From Erythroxylum novogranatense (lineage: Eukaryota; Streptophyta; Magnoliopsida; Malpighiales; Erythroxylaceae): DNA of 64,000 bases. The notes under the pieces are model-generated. The model saw only the letters and a program-made list of their open reading frames with translations, had not been told where the DNA came from and did no database searches. The position numbers and the translations under genes are program-made. Of this stretch, positions 35,483-47,855 are shown piece after piece. Every line of letters starts with the position of its first letter. The first letter of the stretch is position 1. Location: assembly GCA_029891385.1 (NCBI GenBank), contig CM057228.1, positions 135,249,475 through 135,313,474 on the forward strand, in the 5' to 3' direction.

Positions 35483-37487
35483 TGTTAGACCCCGAATATT
35501 TTCTTTTGATGATTAAGCATGCATTGTTGATAATTATGAGTTTATGGTTTAGTTTGATTTAATTGGGCTTGATATTGATTAATTGGAGTATAATCGAGGT
35601 TTAATTAATAAATTAGAGGATTAAATTGTATAAGGGTATTTCGGGAAGTTCACTTAAGTTGAATTGGAGTTAGGCTTAAAAGGAGGGGTTGGTTGGTCTT
35701 TGATCATCCCTAGGTTTTAAAAGACCTAGATATAAAAAGGAAAAGAAAAGAAGAAAGAAAATAGAAATAGAAAGAAAAGAAGAAGAGAGGTTGCCGTCGG
35801 TGAGGAGAAGAGAGGAAGGGAAGGATTCGCGACTTCGGCCGATTTCGAAGGATTTAGTGCTTCAGTCGGTAAGTCTATGACCTTTCTATGTTATTTCGAA
35901 TGGATTAAGCATTGAGATTGTTGGGATTAAGAGAAAACGATGATTAGGGTTTTAGGATGAGAAATTGGGGAAAATCCTTAAATTGATGATTTTAGGACGA
36001 ATTGGAAGCAGAGAATGGGTTAGAACTGTAGTAGAAGGTTGGATCTATGGCTTGGGAGTATTACATCTGAGTTTGGAACGATTGGGAGTTGAAAATCTGG
36101 AGATTTTGTGGTTCGGGAACGAAATCCCGATCCGCACGTCGCGACGTGCTCAAGAGCACGCCGCGGCGTGCGGATTTTTGCATCGCCGTCGGCACGCCAC
36201 GGCGTGCCAAGGGACTCGTCGCGCGCGATCGCGCGCGCGCGCGACGTCTTGGGCGCCGCCATGAAAGCTTGGCCTTCGTCGCGGTGACGCGCCGAGGCTT
36301 ACGGCTTCGCCGCGGCGAGCAGTGCCTTCGTCGCGGCGAACTCCCCTTTTCTAGAAATTTGCTTATTTGATTTCTGAAGCTTTTTGATTAATTTTCTTTG
36401 CTTATTATTTGATTTAAGACTTGGTTTAATATAGCAACCAAGCGGATCGGTTTCCATCGCAAAGAGGACGGTCATCGATGAGTCGGATTCTCGTATGCGA
36501 TTCTAGGTGGGTGATATACTTATAGTTATTGCGTGATTAGGCAATTTCTTGACTATGCATGAGTATATGTTGTCTAATATGCATGTATAATGAATGATAT
36601 GTATTTCTTATGCCATGAAATAAACATGAATTATGATTATGAGCATGTTATGTCGGGACCTCGGTCACGGCATTTTGATAAAATGATTTCGGATATGAAT
36701 ATGTGCTTTGTTTGGGCGAGAGTGGAACCATTTCGTTAGTCACGTGCACGTCGACAAAAGCCTTCTCCGGCTGCCGCCTTGGGCCTATGAGTCGAATGGA
36801 CTCATTTCGTTCGAGATGTAAACTTGACTTCTTCCTTTTGTTTGAGGATGCAAACTTGGTTTCTTCCTTTTGATTCCATGGACCCTCGAGCTATTGTTTT
36901 GTGCATTGCATATTTGAATTGCGCTTGATGAAGCATATATCGTGACATGTGGTGAATTTTCGTATTGCTTGATGTGCATGTGAACACTAGAACCGCTATA
37001 AGTATATTAGTATAATATATATTTATACATATGCTTGATTTTGTGCTAATTGCCGATGGCTATAATTATATTAGCCATCGAAATGTAGCTCAACCCATTA
37101 TCTTTCCCTCCTCAGGTGCAACTCAAGACCTCGGGTGATCCTTGCCAGACTTCGAAGAACTCCGTAGTAGTTAAAGACTATTTCATTAAGTTAGTATTTT
37201 AGTTGGCCCACTGAGCATGTTATCATGGAGCATATTTCTCGTATTTTGGATTTCCTTTTGATTTAGTTTGGTGTTATGACAATAATTGTTGAATTTCATT
37301 TTTGGATTGATATGGCTTTCAGCCCCGGATTATGGGGTGTTTATTTAAATGAATATGCGAATGATTTTGTTATAAATTGTACGTAAATCGATTGTCAGGC
37401 AAATGTGGGATCGGTCCGACGGTTTGGTCGCTTGTCAGCGCAAATCGAGGTTCGCCTCGGGATTAAGTTACGGGCTCGGGCCCAACA
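35483..37487 (+). repeat. 3' LTR of the chromodomain gypsy element
   Basis: Starts TGTTAGACCCCG and ends CGGGCCCAACA, followed by the GTTTA target duplication. The CpG-rich section, 36115-36345, differs from the 5' LTR mainly by 1-3 base indels. Confidence 0.95.
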
Positions 37488-40175
37488 GTTTAATTGTAGG
37501 CTTATGGTCATCTTCCTTGAAGATTCGATGCATGCACACAGAAGGATGAATTCCTTTAAGATCATCTAAAGAATACCCTATGGCTTTTCTATGCTTTCTT
37601 AAAACGCTAACAAGTTTGTGAGTATCAATAGCATCCAAGTTAGCATTAACAACCATAGGATATGTAGAGTTTGGGACCAGAAATTCATACCTTAAATTTG
37701 AAGGAAGAGGTTTGAGTTCTACCTCTTGTGCTTTCACTTCAGATTGTTGTTGATCTATTTGTAGAACTTCAAAGTGTTCTTCCATTGCTGTAGGGAGATT
37801 TGTTAAAGATTTAGCAACCATGGCTACACCTGGATTCTCATCACTTGATGTTCCATTAGTGATTAAACATTGCTCAAGAAAATCAGTTGAATGTGGGTTA
37901 GACAAATGAGCATTGACAATAGAATCAATAATGTCAATTCTACAACAATCATCAGACAAACTTATAAATTTTTTAGCCTTGGAAAGATCAAATTGAACGC
38001 AATCCTCACCAATTTCAAATGATAATTTGCCATTTTTCACATCTATTTGACATCTTGTTGTAGCCAAAAACGGCCTTCCAAGTATGATCGGGGTGCGGGT
38101 GTCCTCTTTCATTTCCAAAATGACAAAATCAACAGGCACATGCAAATTACCTACCTTAATAGGCACATCCTCCAATACACCAACAGAATATTTAACAGAG
38201 CGATCAGCTAATTGCAAAGCAACAGTAGTTGGTCTTAATTCTCCTAAATCAAGCTTTCGACACAAAGACAATGGCATTAAACTCACACTTGACCCTAAAT
38301 CACACAAAGCACGTTCAATAGTAACTTTACCAATTTGGCAAGGAATTGAAAAGCTACCAGGGTCTTTGAGTTTTGGAGGAAGTTTATTTTGAATGGCAGC
38401 ACTACATTCAACAGTCAAAGCAACAGTTTCATGCTCTTCTAACTTCCTCTTGTTAGATAAGATTTCTTTAAGGAACTTAACATAAGAAGGCATTTGAGAA
38501 AGTGCATCAGTGAAATGAATATTAATGTACAACTTTTTAAGCACTTCTAAGAACTTCCCAAACTGAGCATCCAACTTAGCTTTGGCCATTCTATAAGGAA
38601 AAGGGATTGGTGGAGTGTAAAGTTTTGGAGGTGGTAAATTCGGTTCCTCAGAAATCTCAGCATCCCCTCTTTTGTTATCCTCTTCAATCACTATCCTTGT
38701 TCCCTTATCTTGAGTTTCAACATTCCTCTCTTTTATAACCTCATTCCTAGGATCATAGGGTCCTGCCAATTGTTTTCCAATTCTCAATGTCACAGCTTTA
38801 CAATGCTCCCTAGGATTTGTTTCAGGTTGGCTAGGTAATTTTCCTGGTGGAGAGGGTGATGAACTAGCCTGATTTGCTATTTGATTCTCAAGCAACTTAT
38901 TATGAGCAGCCAATAAATCTACCTTATAAGTTAATTGCTTGATAGTGTCATCTTGTTGTCTTTGGGCTAGTAACGTGGATTCCATCATGCTCTCTAGATT
39001 TGATTTTGGATGTCCCGATGGATTAGGTGGTCTTTGAAATCTAGGTGGTTGCCTAACATTTTGCTGAAATGGAGGATTTTGATTATTTCTCCAGGAGAAA
39101 TTTGGGTTATTCCGCCACCCTGGATTATAAGTGTTTGAATGCGGATCAAATTGAGGCATTTGAGGAAGATTGGTTATGGCATGAACTTGATCGTTACTTA
39201 GATCTTGGGCAAAAGGATTACCAGCTTGATAATGAACAGATAAATGATCAACAGATCCACAAATTTCACATGCAGAGGTAGAGCTACTAGCATTCACAGA
39301 ATTAACATTCAAACGGTCTAACCTATGAGTCATGGCATCAACTTTAGCAGAAAGGATTGTGAGAGCATCAACATCATACTTACCTGAAGTGCGTTTTGTC
39401 GCTCCTCGTCATTGGACCATTGATAATGATTGAGAGCCATTTCTTCAATGATATTATATGCATCCGCATATGTTTTATTCAGAATTGCTCCCCCAGCTGC
39501 TACAACGATTAAGGTCCTCATTGACTGAAGCAGTCCATTGTAGAAGTTATGAAGAACCATCCAAGATGGTAAGCCATGGTGCGGGCACAAACGAAGTAAC
39601 TCTTTATAACGTTCACATGCTTCGTACAACGTTTCATCATCTTTTTGCGTGAAAGTTGAGATTTGATTTCTGAGATTTGCTGTTTTGCTTGGGGGAAAAT
39701 ATTTGGCTAAAAATGACCTCGAGAGTTGATCCCAACTAGTGATTGAACCAACTGGGAGTGAATGAAGCCATGCTCTTGCCTTATCCCTTAAAAAGAATGG
39801 AAAAAGCCGAAGTCGAATAGCATCAGAAGTGACTCCATTCATCTTCAAAGTGTCGCAAACTTCAAGGAAAATTGTTAAATGCATATTCGGATCTTCAACA
39901 GGTGATCCTCCAAACTGCGATTGCTGCACCATAGAAATAAGAGCTAGCTTCAGCTCAAAATTATTTGCATCCACAGTCGGGTTTCTAATCCCAGAAGTAC
40001 TTTCTTGAATTCCTGGCTCTGCATAATCATGGAGCCTGGGTCCTACTCCTTCTGCCATTGTATTATTACCGCTGGAAGTTGCCACCTTCTTCTTATTTTC
40101 AAACAGTTGTTTCTTCCTTCTGTGGTAAGTTCGCTCGATTTTCGGATCAAATATGGTTGTGAAAGTAAATTGCAT
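37488..40175 (-). pseudogene. Athila gag and protease (5' part), broken
   Basis: The first frame, 40175-39330 (281 codons), holds the Athila capsid (ELKLALISMVQQ, DAIRLRLFPFFLRDKARAWL, FLAKYFPPSKTANLRNQI, PSWMVLHNFYNGL). A frameshift near 39385 moves to the second frame, read to 37488. That frame has a knuckle-like CEICGSVDH with the last Cys replaced (HYQ), long Pro/Gln/Asn-rich linkers, and a retropepsin (ALCDLGSSVSLMPLSLC; IILGRPFLATTRC). It enters the RT region at LDDLKGIHPSVCMHRIF and is cut by the chromodomain element. Confidence 0.92.
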
Positions 40176-40336
40176 ATAAATTGTGCTTCACCACTGCACG
40201 AACAACACAAAGGATAATGAATAATCTGATGGATGAAATAAATAACAAGTAACCTAAAATGAAAAATTAAAATAAAATTGGAGTAAGAAAAGCTTAGTCA
40301 ATTTTGTTCAGAAAAATTCAATATTTGACACAGGTT

Positions 40337-40352
40337 CCCGACAACGGCGCCA
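40337..40352 (-). other. Primer binding site, tRNA-Asp type
   Basis: On the minus strand TGGCGCCGTTGTCGGG, a few bases inside the Athila 5' LTR: the tRNA-Asp-type primer site usual for Athila elements. Confidence 0.93.
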
Positions 40353-40358
40353 AAAACT

Positions 40359-41571
40359 TGATAGCCTCTGCAAGTACACAGGTTTAGTTGCAGTAATCAA
40401 GTGTCGATCCACAAGGACTATGTCAAACTACTAAATTTATACCTTTTAGAATTGCTAAGCAATCAATTAAGAAAGTTTTGTTGTTAAGGAAATTGCAATA
40501 TACAATAAACGGGATTTCCGCTAATATCCTAGGAATTCATTCCAACGAAGAAACTATGTACTTCCTTATGAAACAAATCACTGACCTAGTACATTAACTA
40601 ACTGTTGTCAATCAATTCTTTCGAAGTAATCAACGTGTTGGCTTCAAATTTTAATTCCAATTTCTTAGATTTAAAAACCAAATTCAACTAAATTAACAAC
40701 TTTGTATTCTTACTGTACTTCTAACGAAGAAATCTATTTCTAGATGTTCCTTCAATTAGATCTAATCTAGCATTTCAGATATTAAACATAACTTTTTAGT
40801 ATTTAGTTTAACACCATCCATATTTAATTCAAATCCCTAGATTAGAAAGATCAGACCAATAATTGACAAATGACTTTACTGAAATTTAATCAACATTGGA
40901 ATTAGAAATAGAGTCATAAAGCTTAATACATAATCTCTATATTGAAATGAATATCCCAGAACTAGGAAATTCAGAAGTCCATAACTGAATTAAACAATAA
41001 ATAAACTAAATGAACTGTAAACGACAACATGAAGGATAGTGTAAAAAATGAAAAGAGGAAAGAAAAGGGACTCCAATTTTGTCTTGAATCTTGATTTCTC
41101 AATCTCCCAATCAATCTTCCGATCCTTGTTCTCTTCTTCTCCTCTTCGATCTTTTTCTCTCCCTCCTCCTCAGTCGTGATCCCACATACCCCCTTTCTCT
41201 TCTGTTCCTTCCTCGTTTAAAAAAAACTTCGGAACCGTAAAAATAACTGCTTTACACGGACCGTGTAAATTTCACACGGTTTGTGTGACCTTCGGGTAAA
41301 TTGGTGTGCATCCGGCTTCACTTTACACGGACCGTGTAAATTTCACACGGTCTGTGTGACCTTCGGATAAATTGGTGTGCATCCGGCTTCAATTTACACA
41401 GCCCGTGTGAAATTCACACGGGTGGGCCGTATGATTTTACAAACCTGCAAAAATCAAGGAGAATACCCAGAGCAGTACAATTTCACCAAAAACTAAAGAA
41501 ATTCCACAACAATTAATGTAAAAACAATGCCAAAATAGATCTAGAAAATAACGAAAAATAACAATATATCA
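40359..41571 (-). repeat. 5' LTR of the Athila-type element
   Basis: Counterpart of 21968-23248. It has two full palindromic 71-bp units and a partial one (41251-41440), versus three and a partial in the other LTR, which explains most of the length difference. Confidence 0.95.
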
Positions 41572-41576
41572 GGATT

Positions 41577-41720
41577 GTTAGGATTTTTCTGCTGTATTTT
41601 TTCCTTTATCGTTAAGCTCTTCTTGTAAGGCTATATATTGCCATGATTGATTTCAATATAGTACCTTGAAAATCCAATTGTTTGAGTTCTCGGTTCTAAG
41701 TTTACTGCTAAAACTTAACA
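41577..41720 (+). repeat. Right piece of the outer copia 3' LTR
   Basis: Resumes with GTTAGGATTTTTCTGC after the GGATT duplication and ends AAAACTTAACA at 41720. Together with 21913-21967 it rebuilds the copia LTR. Confidence 0.95.
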
Positions 41721-42736
41721 AAAAATCCTTCTAATTTTCGGCTTCTTAAAAAAGCTAGTTCTCTTATATTTTTTTGATTAAAAATAATGAAATATACACA
41801 ACATAAACAATAGGCATCAACTAATTAAATGTTACAAATATGATAGTTCAACTCGGTTTTGAAATATGACAAAATTGATTAAATTAATAATTTAAGATAA
41901 TTTTAATAAATTATTAATATAAATTAGATTTTTATTTATAGTTTAAGAACTAAGTTGGATTATAATGTTATTTCATATTTGATATTTATACTTTACATAT
42001 TTGGTTTTATATTTTGACTAAAGTTTAAGAGAAGGGTTTTTAGAAATTTGAAAATTAAAAGAATTTTTATGATTTTAAAAATTATAATTTTAAAAGATTT
42101 TACATGACTTATAAATTTTGTGTCTTTTACACGTTAAATAAATCTGAAATAAGCACAAACCACATGACCTAAACAACTTCACACCTTAATTTGGATCAAA
42201 TCTACCGTATGACTAATCTTAAACAAAAAGGGTCTAAACGACTAAATCTTTTTATTTTTACAATTTGTGATTAATAATTTTAAAAGACATACGTTTTCAA
42301 GAAAAAGGAACTTATTTTTATTTTAATTTTAAAACTCATCAATTTTAGAAATTATCAACCATAATTATTTATTTGTGACATTCTATATGTATACTTCATT
42401 ATAATGTTTTATGTTATAATCCATAATTTTTTTCCTATTTGATGATTATTATGATTATGATTATTATTATTATTATTATATTTTCCATCTCTCTCTCTCT
42501 CTCTCTTTTCATGTAAGTCATTTAAAATCAGTCTCTTTATTAGTTATGGTAAGATTGTGTATTATTGGACCTCTCTAGACCCCACGTATCAATGAAATTC
42601 ATACTGGATATTACCATTGTTGTTGTCGAGGTGTTGCAGTGAAAGTAAATTGAGTAAGGTTGTCCTTTTGATTATATTATTTTATTACAAATTAAAGATT
42701 GATAATTAAAGATTGATAATTACTAATATTTAGTAT
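41721..42736. other. AT-rich spacer between the two element nests
   Basis: No gene seen. Simple repeats include an ATT-rich run at 42441-42480 and a TC run at 42488-42505. The AGTAT target of the second copia element is at 42732-42736. Confidence 0.6.
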
Positions 42737-43046
42737 TATTAGGAAAGTCTTAGGAATCCTAATGTATCCACGATTCTAGGGATCTCCTAGATCTCCTAGG
42801 ATTTCTCTCCCTTATGTAATTAGTTCTCTATCACTATATAATTTAGATTAGGGTCTTGGTGAATAATCAAGCTCTCGATTCTTCTACTAATTTGTTTAAC
42901 ATGGCATTAAAGCCACTTTAAACTTTAAACCATCCCCTTCTTCTTTGTGTCACTTTTCTTCTCTGCCCTAGACCGCCTTCTCCTCTGTGTCATCTTTCAC
43001 CATCCCTTCTCCTCTGTGTCATCTTTCTTCTTCTTTGCCCTAAAAC

Positions 43047-43410
43047 CAATGTTCTCAAACCCGGACCGGTCATCGAACCGGTGGTCTTACTGGTTACCGG
43101 TTCGACCGGTTCAATCACCGGTTGAACCGGTGTGACGCAATAATTATATTTAATTATATATAATATTAAAAATATTAAAAAATTCAAAAAATATATAAAA
43201 AATAAAAAAATAAAAAAATAAAAAAAATAAAAAATAATAAAAATAAAAAAATAAAAAATTGTTGAACCGGTCCAACCGGATCGGTCCGACCGGTCAAAAC
43301 CGGTCAATTGACCGATTTTGACCGGTTCATACCGGTTCGATTGCATACCGGTTTTGGGCCATGAACCGGACCGGACCACCAGCCGGTCCGGTCCGGATTT
43401 CAAAACGTGG
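43047..43410. mobile_element. hAT-type MITE rich in CCGGTT motifs
   Basis: 364 bp with terminal inverted repeats (left CAATGTTCTCAAACCCGGAC, right complement CCACGTTTTGAAATCCGGAC). An exact 8-bp target duplication, CCTAAAAC, is at 43039-43046 and 43411-43418; 8-bp duplications are typical of hAT. The arms are packed with ACCGGTT/AACCGGT on both sides of an A/T-only centre (43140-43260), so a long hairpin is predicted. No transposase. Confidence 0.92.
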
Positions 43411-44580
43411 CCTAAAACAAAACACCAAAACTGACCTCACGGTAGCAACTAGCAACCATGGGCAACCAGAACAGCATCACCGCCTACCGCCTGCCGCCTG
43501 AAACCTCCCACATGTCGACGTATAAGTGACAAGTGTCGTCATCTGTCATCCTCTGACGATGGCGAGTTGATGGGTTAGCTCGCCTCCTCGGTCTAAACAA
43601 GATTCTGGTCTCGGTTTGTGTCAAATATGACCAGAACCTGAGTATTTTGTTGTCCTCGTCATCCGTCATACACTCCAAGTTATCGGCAGCCACATTCCAA
43701 CGTTTTTCGTCAATAGTTCTACTAAGTAAATTCCAAGAATGTCAAAACCCGATGAAAAGTCAATATCAAGTGACTCGAGAGCAGTTTCAACAATGAGATC
43801 CTCCAATATGCGAATCACCAAACAATGTCTAAATGGTAATAATTATTTTTATGGTCTAAGAATGTTGCATTTTTTTAAAGGGTCAACGAAAATTTTCTCA
43901 TCTCATAACTAATCCTCCAACTAATAACAACGAACTAGAGAATTGGCTAGTCGATGATGCGCAGTTGCTACATATGCTTTTTGATTCCATGGAACTTGAA
44001 ATCTCAAACTTGTTTTCTCATGCCGATACTTGTAAGCAAGCTTGGGACTATGCCAAGCATCTATATTCAAGTAATATGCTTTGTATATATGATACATCTA
44101 TTGAGTTGTTTAAGTCCAGACATGAAGGAAGTTTGGTTGAATACTTTGGGAAGGTGAAACGAGCATATGAAGAGTTGAATTCTTTACAGCCAATCACGTC
44201 TGATGTAAAGGAGATGCAAAGACAAAGAGAGCCCATTGTTATAACAACATTCTTATTAGGATTGAAACCTAATTTTGAGCCTGTTCGAGCATAGAACCTC
44301 AGAGGTGTTTGGCTGAAGTATTTTCTAGGCTTTCTTGTTCCATGGCTAAAGAAGGTCTGTCTGAGAACACTTCTGAGAGGTTAGCTCTTACAACAAATTC
44401 TAGTTGACAAGCTAGAGGAGGACACGGTGTCAAAGTCGTAGAGGAGGACGTAGTGGTAGAGGACGTGGCAGTAAAGGCACACATCCTCGTTGCAAATATT
44501 GTAATAATTATGGGCATGAAGAGGATCCTCCTTCAGTTGCAGATTCATAGTCCTGTGTCACTTTATCTTAGGATGATTAT
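43411..44580 (+). pseudogene. Gag of the second copia element, broken
   Basis: The recognisable part starts near 43930 (NWLVDDAQLLHMLFDSME, CKQAWDYAKHLYSS, FGKVKRAYEELNSL, FLLGLKPNFEPVR) and ends at a stop at 44292. A decayed knuckle CKYCNNYGHEED follows near 44490. The leader before 43930 has no clear coding sense. Confidence 0.85.
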
Positions 44581-44948
44581 GCTAAGTATAAACAGTATCG
44601 GTCAGCTCAACAGGTGTCGTCTTCTTCTATGACATACATGGCTCATTGAGGTAACCCAACTGTTTGTTATTTATCTATTCCCAAGAAACAGCTATGGGTA
44701 TTAGATTCTGGTGCTACTAATCACATCCCAGGTACCATAACCAATCTCAACCATGTTTTTCCCTTACATTCCTCTCATAGTAATAAGCTTACAATCATTG
44801 ATGGTCTCGCCACAACCACCAAGGGTGTTGGGGCTTCTCATCCTAATCCTCTCTCACTTTACCTTCTACATTGTTCGTCCCAAATTTTCCTTTCAATCTT
44901 ATCTCTGTAAACAAAGTAACGAAACTGCTCAACTGTTATGTTTGTTTT
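44581..44948 (+). pseudogene. Protease of the second copia element, truncated by insertion
   Basis: LWVLDSGATNHIPG near 44696 is the copia protease active site. The frame continues, with a shift, to ...VTKLLNCYVCF, where the third copia element inserts. The sequence continues as FPHNVIIQDLKTKKTIGEG after 50586. Confidence 0.85.
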
Positions 44949-45596
44949 TGTGATGAAAATCACGTTTACTCTACCAATCTCCACTAAGATACAACAAATG
45001 CAGAAGATTAATGAAGAACCGAAGGCGTGTGTGTAAGAAAAAGGAGTGTCTGAAGTGTATCAAAAAAGAACAAAAAGGCTAATCTCGAATGTTCTAACAA
45101 GAGACAAAAGCTTATGTCAGGAGATTCATAATACACGATCTTATAATAAAACTCACTTAAGAAGTCCAAGCCAAAAGCTATATTACAAAACGCACTGTAT
45201 ATGGTCGTTTACACTACATTCAATCAAAACAGATCACATGCATCAGAAGACACAGACTTCATTATTCTCATTACATTGTAATCAAACATTTGAGAGTGTA
45301 AGAATTAGAGAGAAAGGTTTGAGAGTTGCTAGGGTACTTATCTAAGGGTACTAAGGAGAGTGTTAGACTATTTGTAAGTGTTGTGAAAACACTCATACTC
45401 TTGTAACCTTTCTCAATTCTTCATACTAGTTGAAACCACAAGTGTGGAATCCTTGGATGTAGATAGCATTAAAGCTATCAAACCAAGTAAAAATCAGTGT
45501 CCTTACTTTTCTGCAATCTTTGATTTCTACAAGATTAACAGATTATTTATCAGTCTTTATTGTGAAAGACAACAGTACAACATAAATAACTTAACA
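44949..45596 (+). repeat. 5' LTR of the third copia element
   Basis: 648 bp, aligned to 49836-50585 over its whole length except for a deletion of about 100 bp after TACACTACATTCAATCAAAA. Confidence 0.93.
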
Positions 45597-45717
45597 GAAG
45601 TGGTATTAGAGCTATCCGAAACCTCTTGGGCATTTCTTGGCTACTCAAAGCATCAAGGATCATTAAGAACTTTTTGTAGGTCAAAGTCATCGTTTATTTC
45701 TTTAAACTATAGACAAC

Positions 45718-46500
45718 ATGGTAGGAAATGTCTTCACTGGTAAGGAAGACTTCATCATCTGGAAACTCTAGATGCAAGCCCTTTTTGACTCTTATGACTA
45801 CTATGGGGCTATCGAAGATCAGTATGATGTTGAAACTGATCCGATAAAAAGACTTAAGATGCAAAGACTTGTACATTGCAAGTTAATGCTTCACTTATCA
45901 CCAATTGTGATAAAAAAAGTGCATAATTGTAACACTGCACAGAAGTTGTGGCTTAAACTAAATGAAATATATGCAAAGAGATGTCTTCCTAACAAGATGA
46001 CTCTTCTCCATAATCTTACTAGCTACAAGATGAACACACCTGTCTCCCTAGATGATAACCTAGACTATTTCTTTAAGTTAGTATAAGACTTAGAAGCTAC
46101 AGATGAAAAGATCTTTGACAAGCATCAACCTGTAGTGATTCTAAAGGCTTTACCTTCTGAATTCAATGCATTTAAGAAGGTGATTAAGCATGCTAGTGGA
46201 GAACCCCTCACTGTCAAGAGGGTATTAGACTCATTAATGGAAGAAATAGTGGATGTTAATCCATTCCAGAAAGAGGCAAAAGTGATGTTTGTAAAAAACA
46301 ATCATGACAAGAAGTCACATAAGAATAATAGCAAGAAAGGGAATTGGTAGAAGGGAAGTGGAAAGGATAAGCACACCAAGGAGGGTGAGGAAAAGAAGAA
46401 AAAAATCAAAAGGTAAGAAGTGTTTCTACTGTGATAAGGAGGGAAATTTTGCAAGGGACTGCAGAAAGAAGAAAAGAGATAAAGCTGCGCAAAGTGGAGA
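45718..46500 (+). pseudogene. Gag of the third copia element, broken
   Basis: Begins at ATG 45718 (MVGNVFTGKEDFIIWKL). Stops fall after that segment, near 46084 and near 46348, then the frame shifts. Gag motifs include TAQKLWLKLNEIYAKRC and VILKALPSEFNAFK. The CCHC knuckle is CFYCDKEGNFARDC near 46420-46462. Confidence 0.88.
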
Positions 46501-47855
46501 TGCAGGAAATGTGGAGAAACCAAAAGATTCAAGTGGAGATGAGATTTTGACAGTCACTGAAGAGAGTGAAGACCTAAGTAGAGAATGGATCTTTGACTTA
46601 GGTTGTACTATCTTTGTGACTCCACATAAAGACCGGTTCACAACATTTGAACTAGTCATTACTAAGGTAAAGACGACATATTTTGGGCAGCAAAGGATAG
46701 AAGGGATTAGGAATGTCTCCATCAACATGTTTGATGGGAAGAAGAGAATCCTTACTAATGTCATATTTGTTCCTGGAGCAAGAAGGAATTTGATTTCTAA
46801 AAGCATGTTTGATAAATAAGGTTTTCAGATCAGATCAAAAAATGGACTTAGAGAAATTCTAAAAGATGGTAGAGTCGTTATCAAAGGAGTTGAAAGGATC
46901 TACTGAATTCAATCAAGTTACTAAGAAGGAAAATCATGACTCAACTAAGAAATGACACTCAAGGTTGGGCCATGCAAGAAACAAAACTATGTTCCACCTC
47001 TTTAAACAAGGATTGATTCCTGAACAAGATCTAAAGAAGCTGGAGTTCTATGAATCATGTGTGTTAGGAAAGCATCACAGATCCAGTTTCCAAAAGGGAG
47101 CATATACGGCCACAGAGATCATGGAATATGCTCACAGTGATCTCTGGGGGCCAGTCCAAATATCTACTGCAGGAGAGAACTTATATTTTATGTCTCTCAT
47201 AAATGAAAAATACAGAAAATTTTGGGTATATCCGATGAAAAAAAAAGATGAAACATTAGAAAACTTCATAAAATGGCATACACTTATGGAAAATCAGATT
47301 GGGAAGAAGCTAAGATGCTTAAGGACTGACAATGGACTGGAGTACTGTAATAAAGAGTTTGGAGACTATTGTAGCAAGAAAGGTATCTTAACGCATAAAA
47401 CAGTAAGACATACACCCCAACAGAATAGTGTAGCAGAGAGACTCAATAGGACACTCATAGAAAAGACTAGGTGTATGCTACTCTCTTCGGGTTGCTCACA
47501 CGCATTATGGGGAGAGGCTATTAAGACAACAGCCTATTTAGTAAATAGGCTCCTTACCTCTACAAATGATTATAAGACTCCACAAGAAGTTTGGAATGGT
47601 AAGAAACCTAACCTAACTCACCTAAGGAGTTTCGAATGTGTTGCTTATGCACATAAGAAGGAAGGAAAGCTGGAACCTAGAGCAATTAAGGGAGTATTCC
47701 TAGGTTATCCAGAGGGAGTTAAAGGTTATAAGATCTTACTATTTCAAAAGGGAGGATTCAAAACCATTATAAGTAGAGTTGTAATCTTCAAGGAGGATGA
47801 ATTCCCTCTGTTGAATTGGAACTTCTCAAATACATACCTCCAAAAGGAAGTTTAG
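46501..47855 (+). pseudogene. Protease and integrase of the third copia element, broken
   Basis: The protease site is altered to WIFDLGCTIFVTPHKDRF, where copia usually has DSG/C. Integrase follows in another frame: zinc region (RLGHARNKTM; CVLGKHHRSSF) and core (YAHSDLWGPV, CLRTDNGLEY, HTPQQNSVAERLNRTL). It ends at 47855. Stops and a frameshift near 46817-46960 separate the two parts. Confidence 0.9.

Larger units (their letters stand above)
28653..37487 (+). mobile_element. Chromodomain Ty3/gypsy element, Tekay/Del-like (innermost level)
   Basis: Plus-strand element with about 2-kb LTRs (28653-30632 and 35483-37487). It has a degenerate tRNA-iMet-type primer site, eroded gag, protease-RT-RNase H-integrase, and a C-terminal chromodomain. 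It is flanked by exact GTTTA target duplications (28648-28652, 37488-37492). Removing it rejoins the Athila pol frame at DDHKPTIK|HQRRLNP, which shows the insertion point directly. Confidence 0.95.
21968..41571 (-). mobile_element. Athila-type Ty3/gypsy element (second level of the nest)
   Basis: Minus-strand element with 1.2-1.3 kb LTRs (40359-41571 is its 5' LTR, 21968-23248 its 3' LTR). It has a tRNA-Asp-type primer site, Athila gag, protease, RT, RNase H and integrase, then a post-pol env-like region. GGATT at 21963-21967 and 41572-41576 is an exact target duplication. The element is interrupted in pol by the chromodomain gypsy element at 28653-37487. Family call rests on the gag motifs (QFGGSPVEDPNMHL, RLFPFFLRDKARAWLHSLP, LAKYFPPSKTA), the RT start (AGIIYPISDSKWVSPV) and the tRNA-Asp primer site. 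Confidence 0.93.
15742..41720 (+). mobile_element. Ty1/copia element with short LTRs (outer shell of the nest)
   Basis: A complete but dead element, split by later insertions. It has a 198-bp 5' LTR (15742-15939), a tRNA-iMet-type primer site (15942-15953), gag, protease, integrase, RT and RNase H in copia order, and a polypurine tract near 21902-21912. The 3' LTR is divided into 21913-21967 and 41577-41720. Both ends are TGTTAG...TTAACA. Flanking A-runs (before 15742, after 41720) fit a 5-bp AAAAA target duplication, though homopolymers are weak evidence. The two LTRs differ by three substitutions and one 1-base indel as I read them. The Athila-type element and the LTR at 18282-20142 inserted later. 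Confidence 0.92.

Noticed and set aside
43484..43693. 69-codon minus-strand frame
   Set aside because: Lies in the non-coding leader of the second copia element, opposite to its genes.
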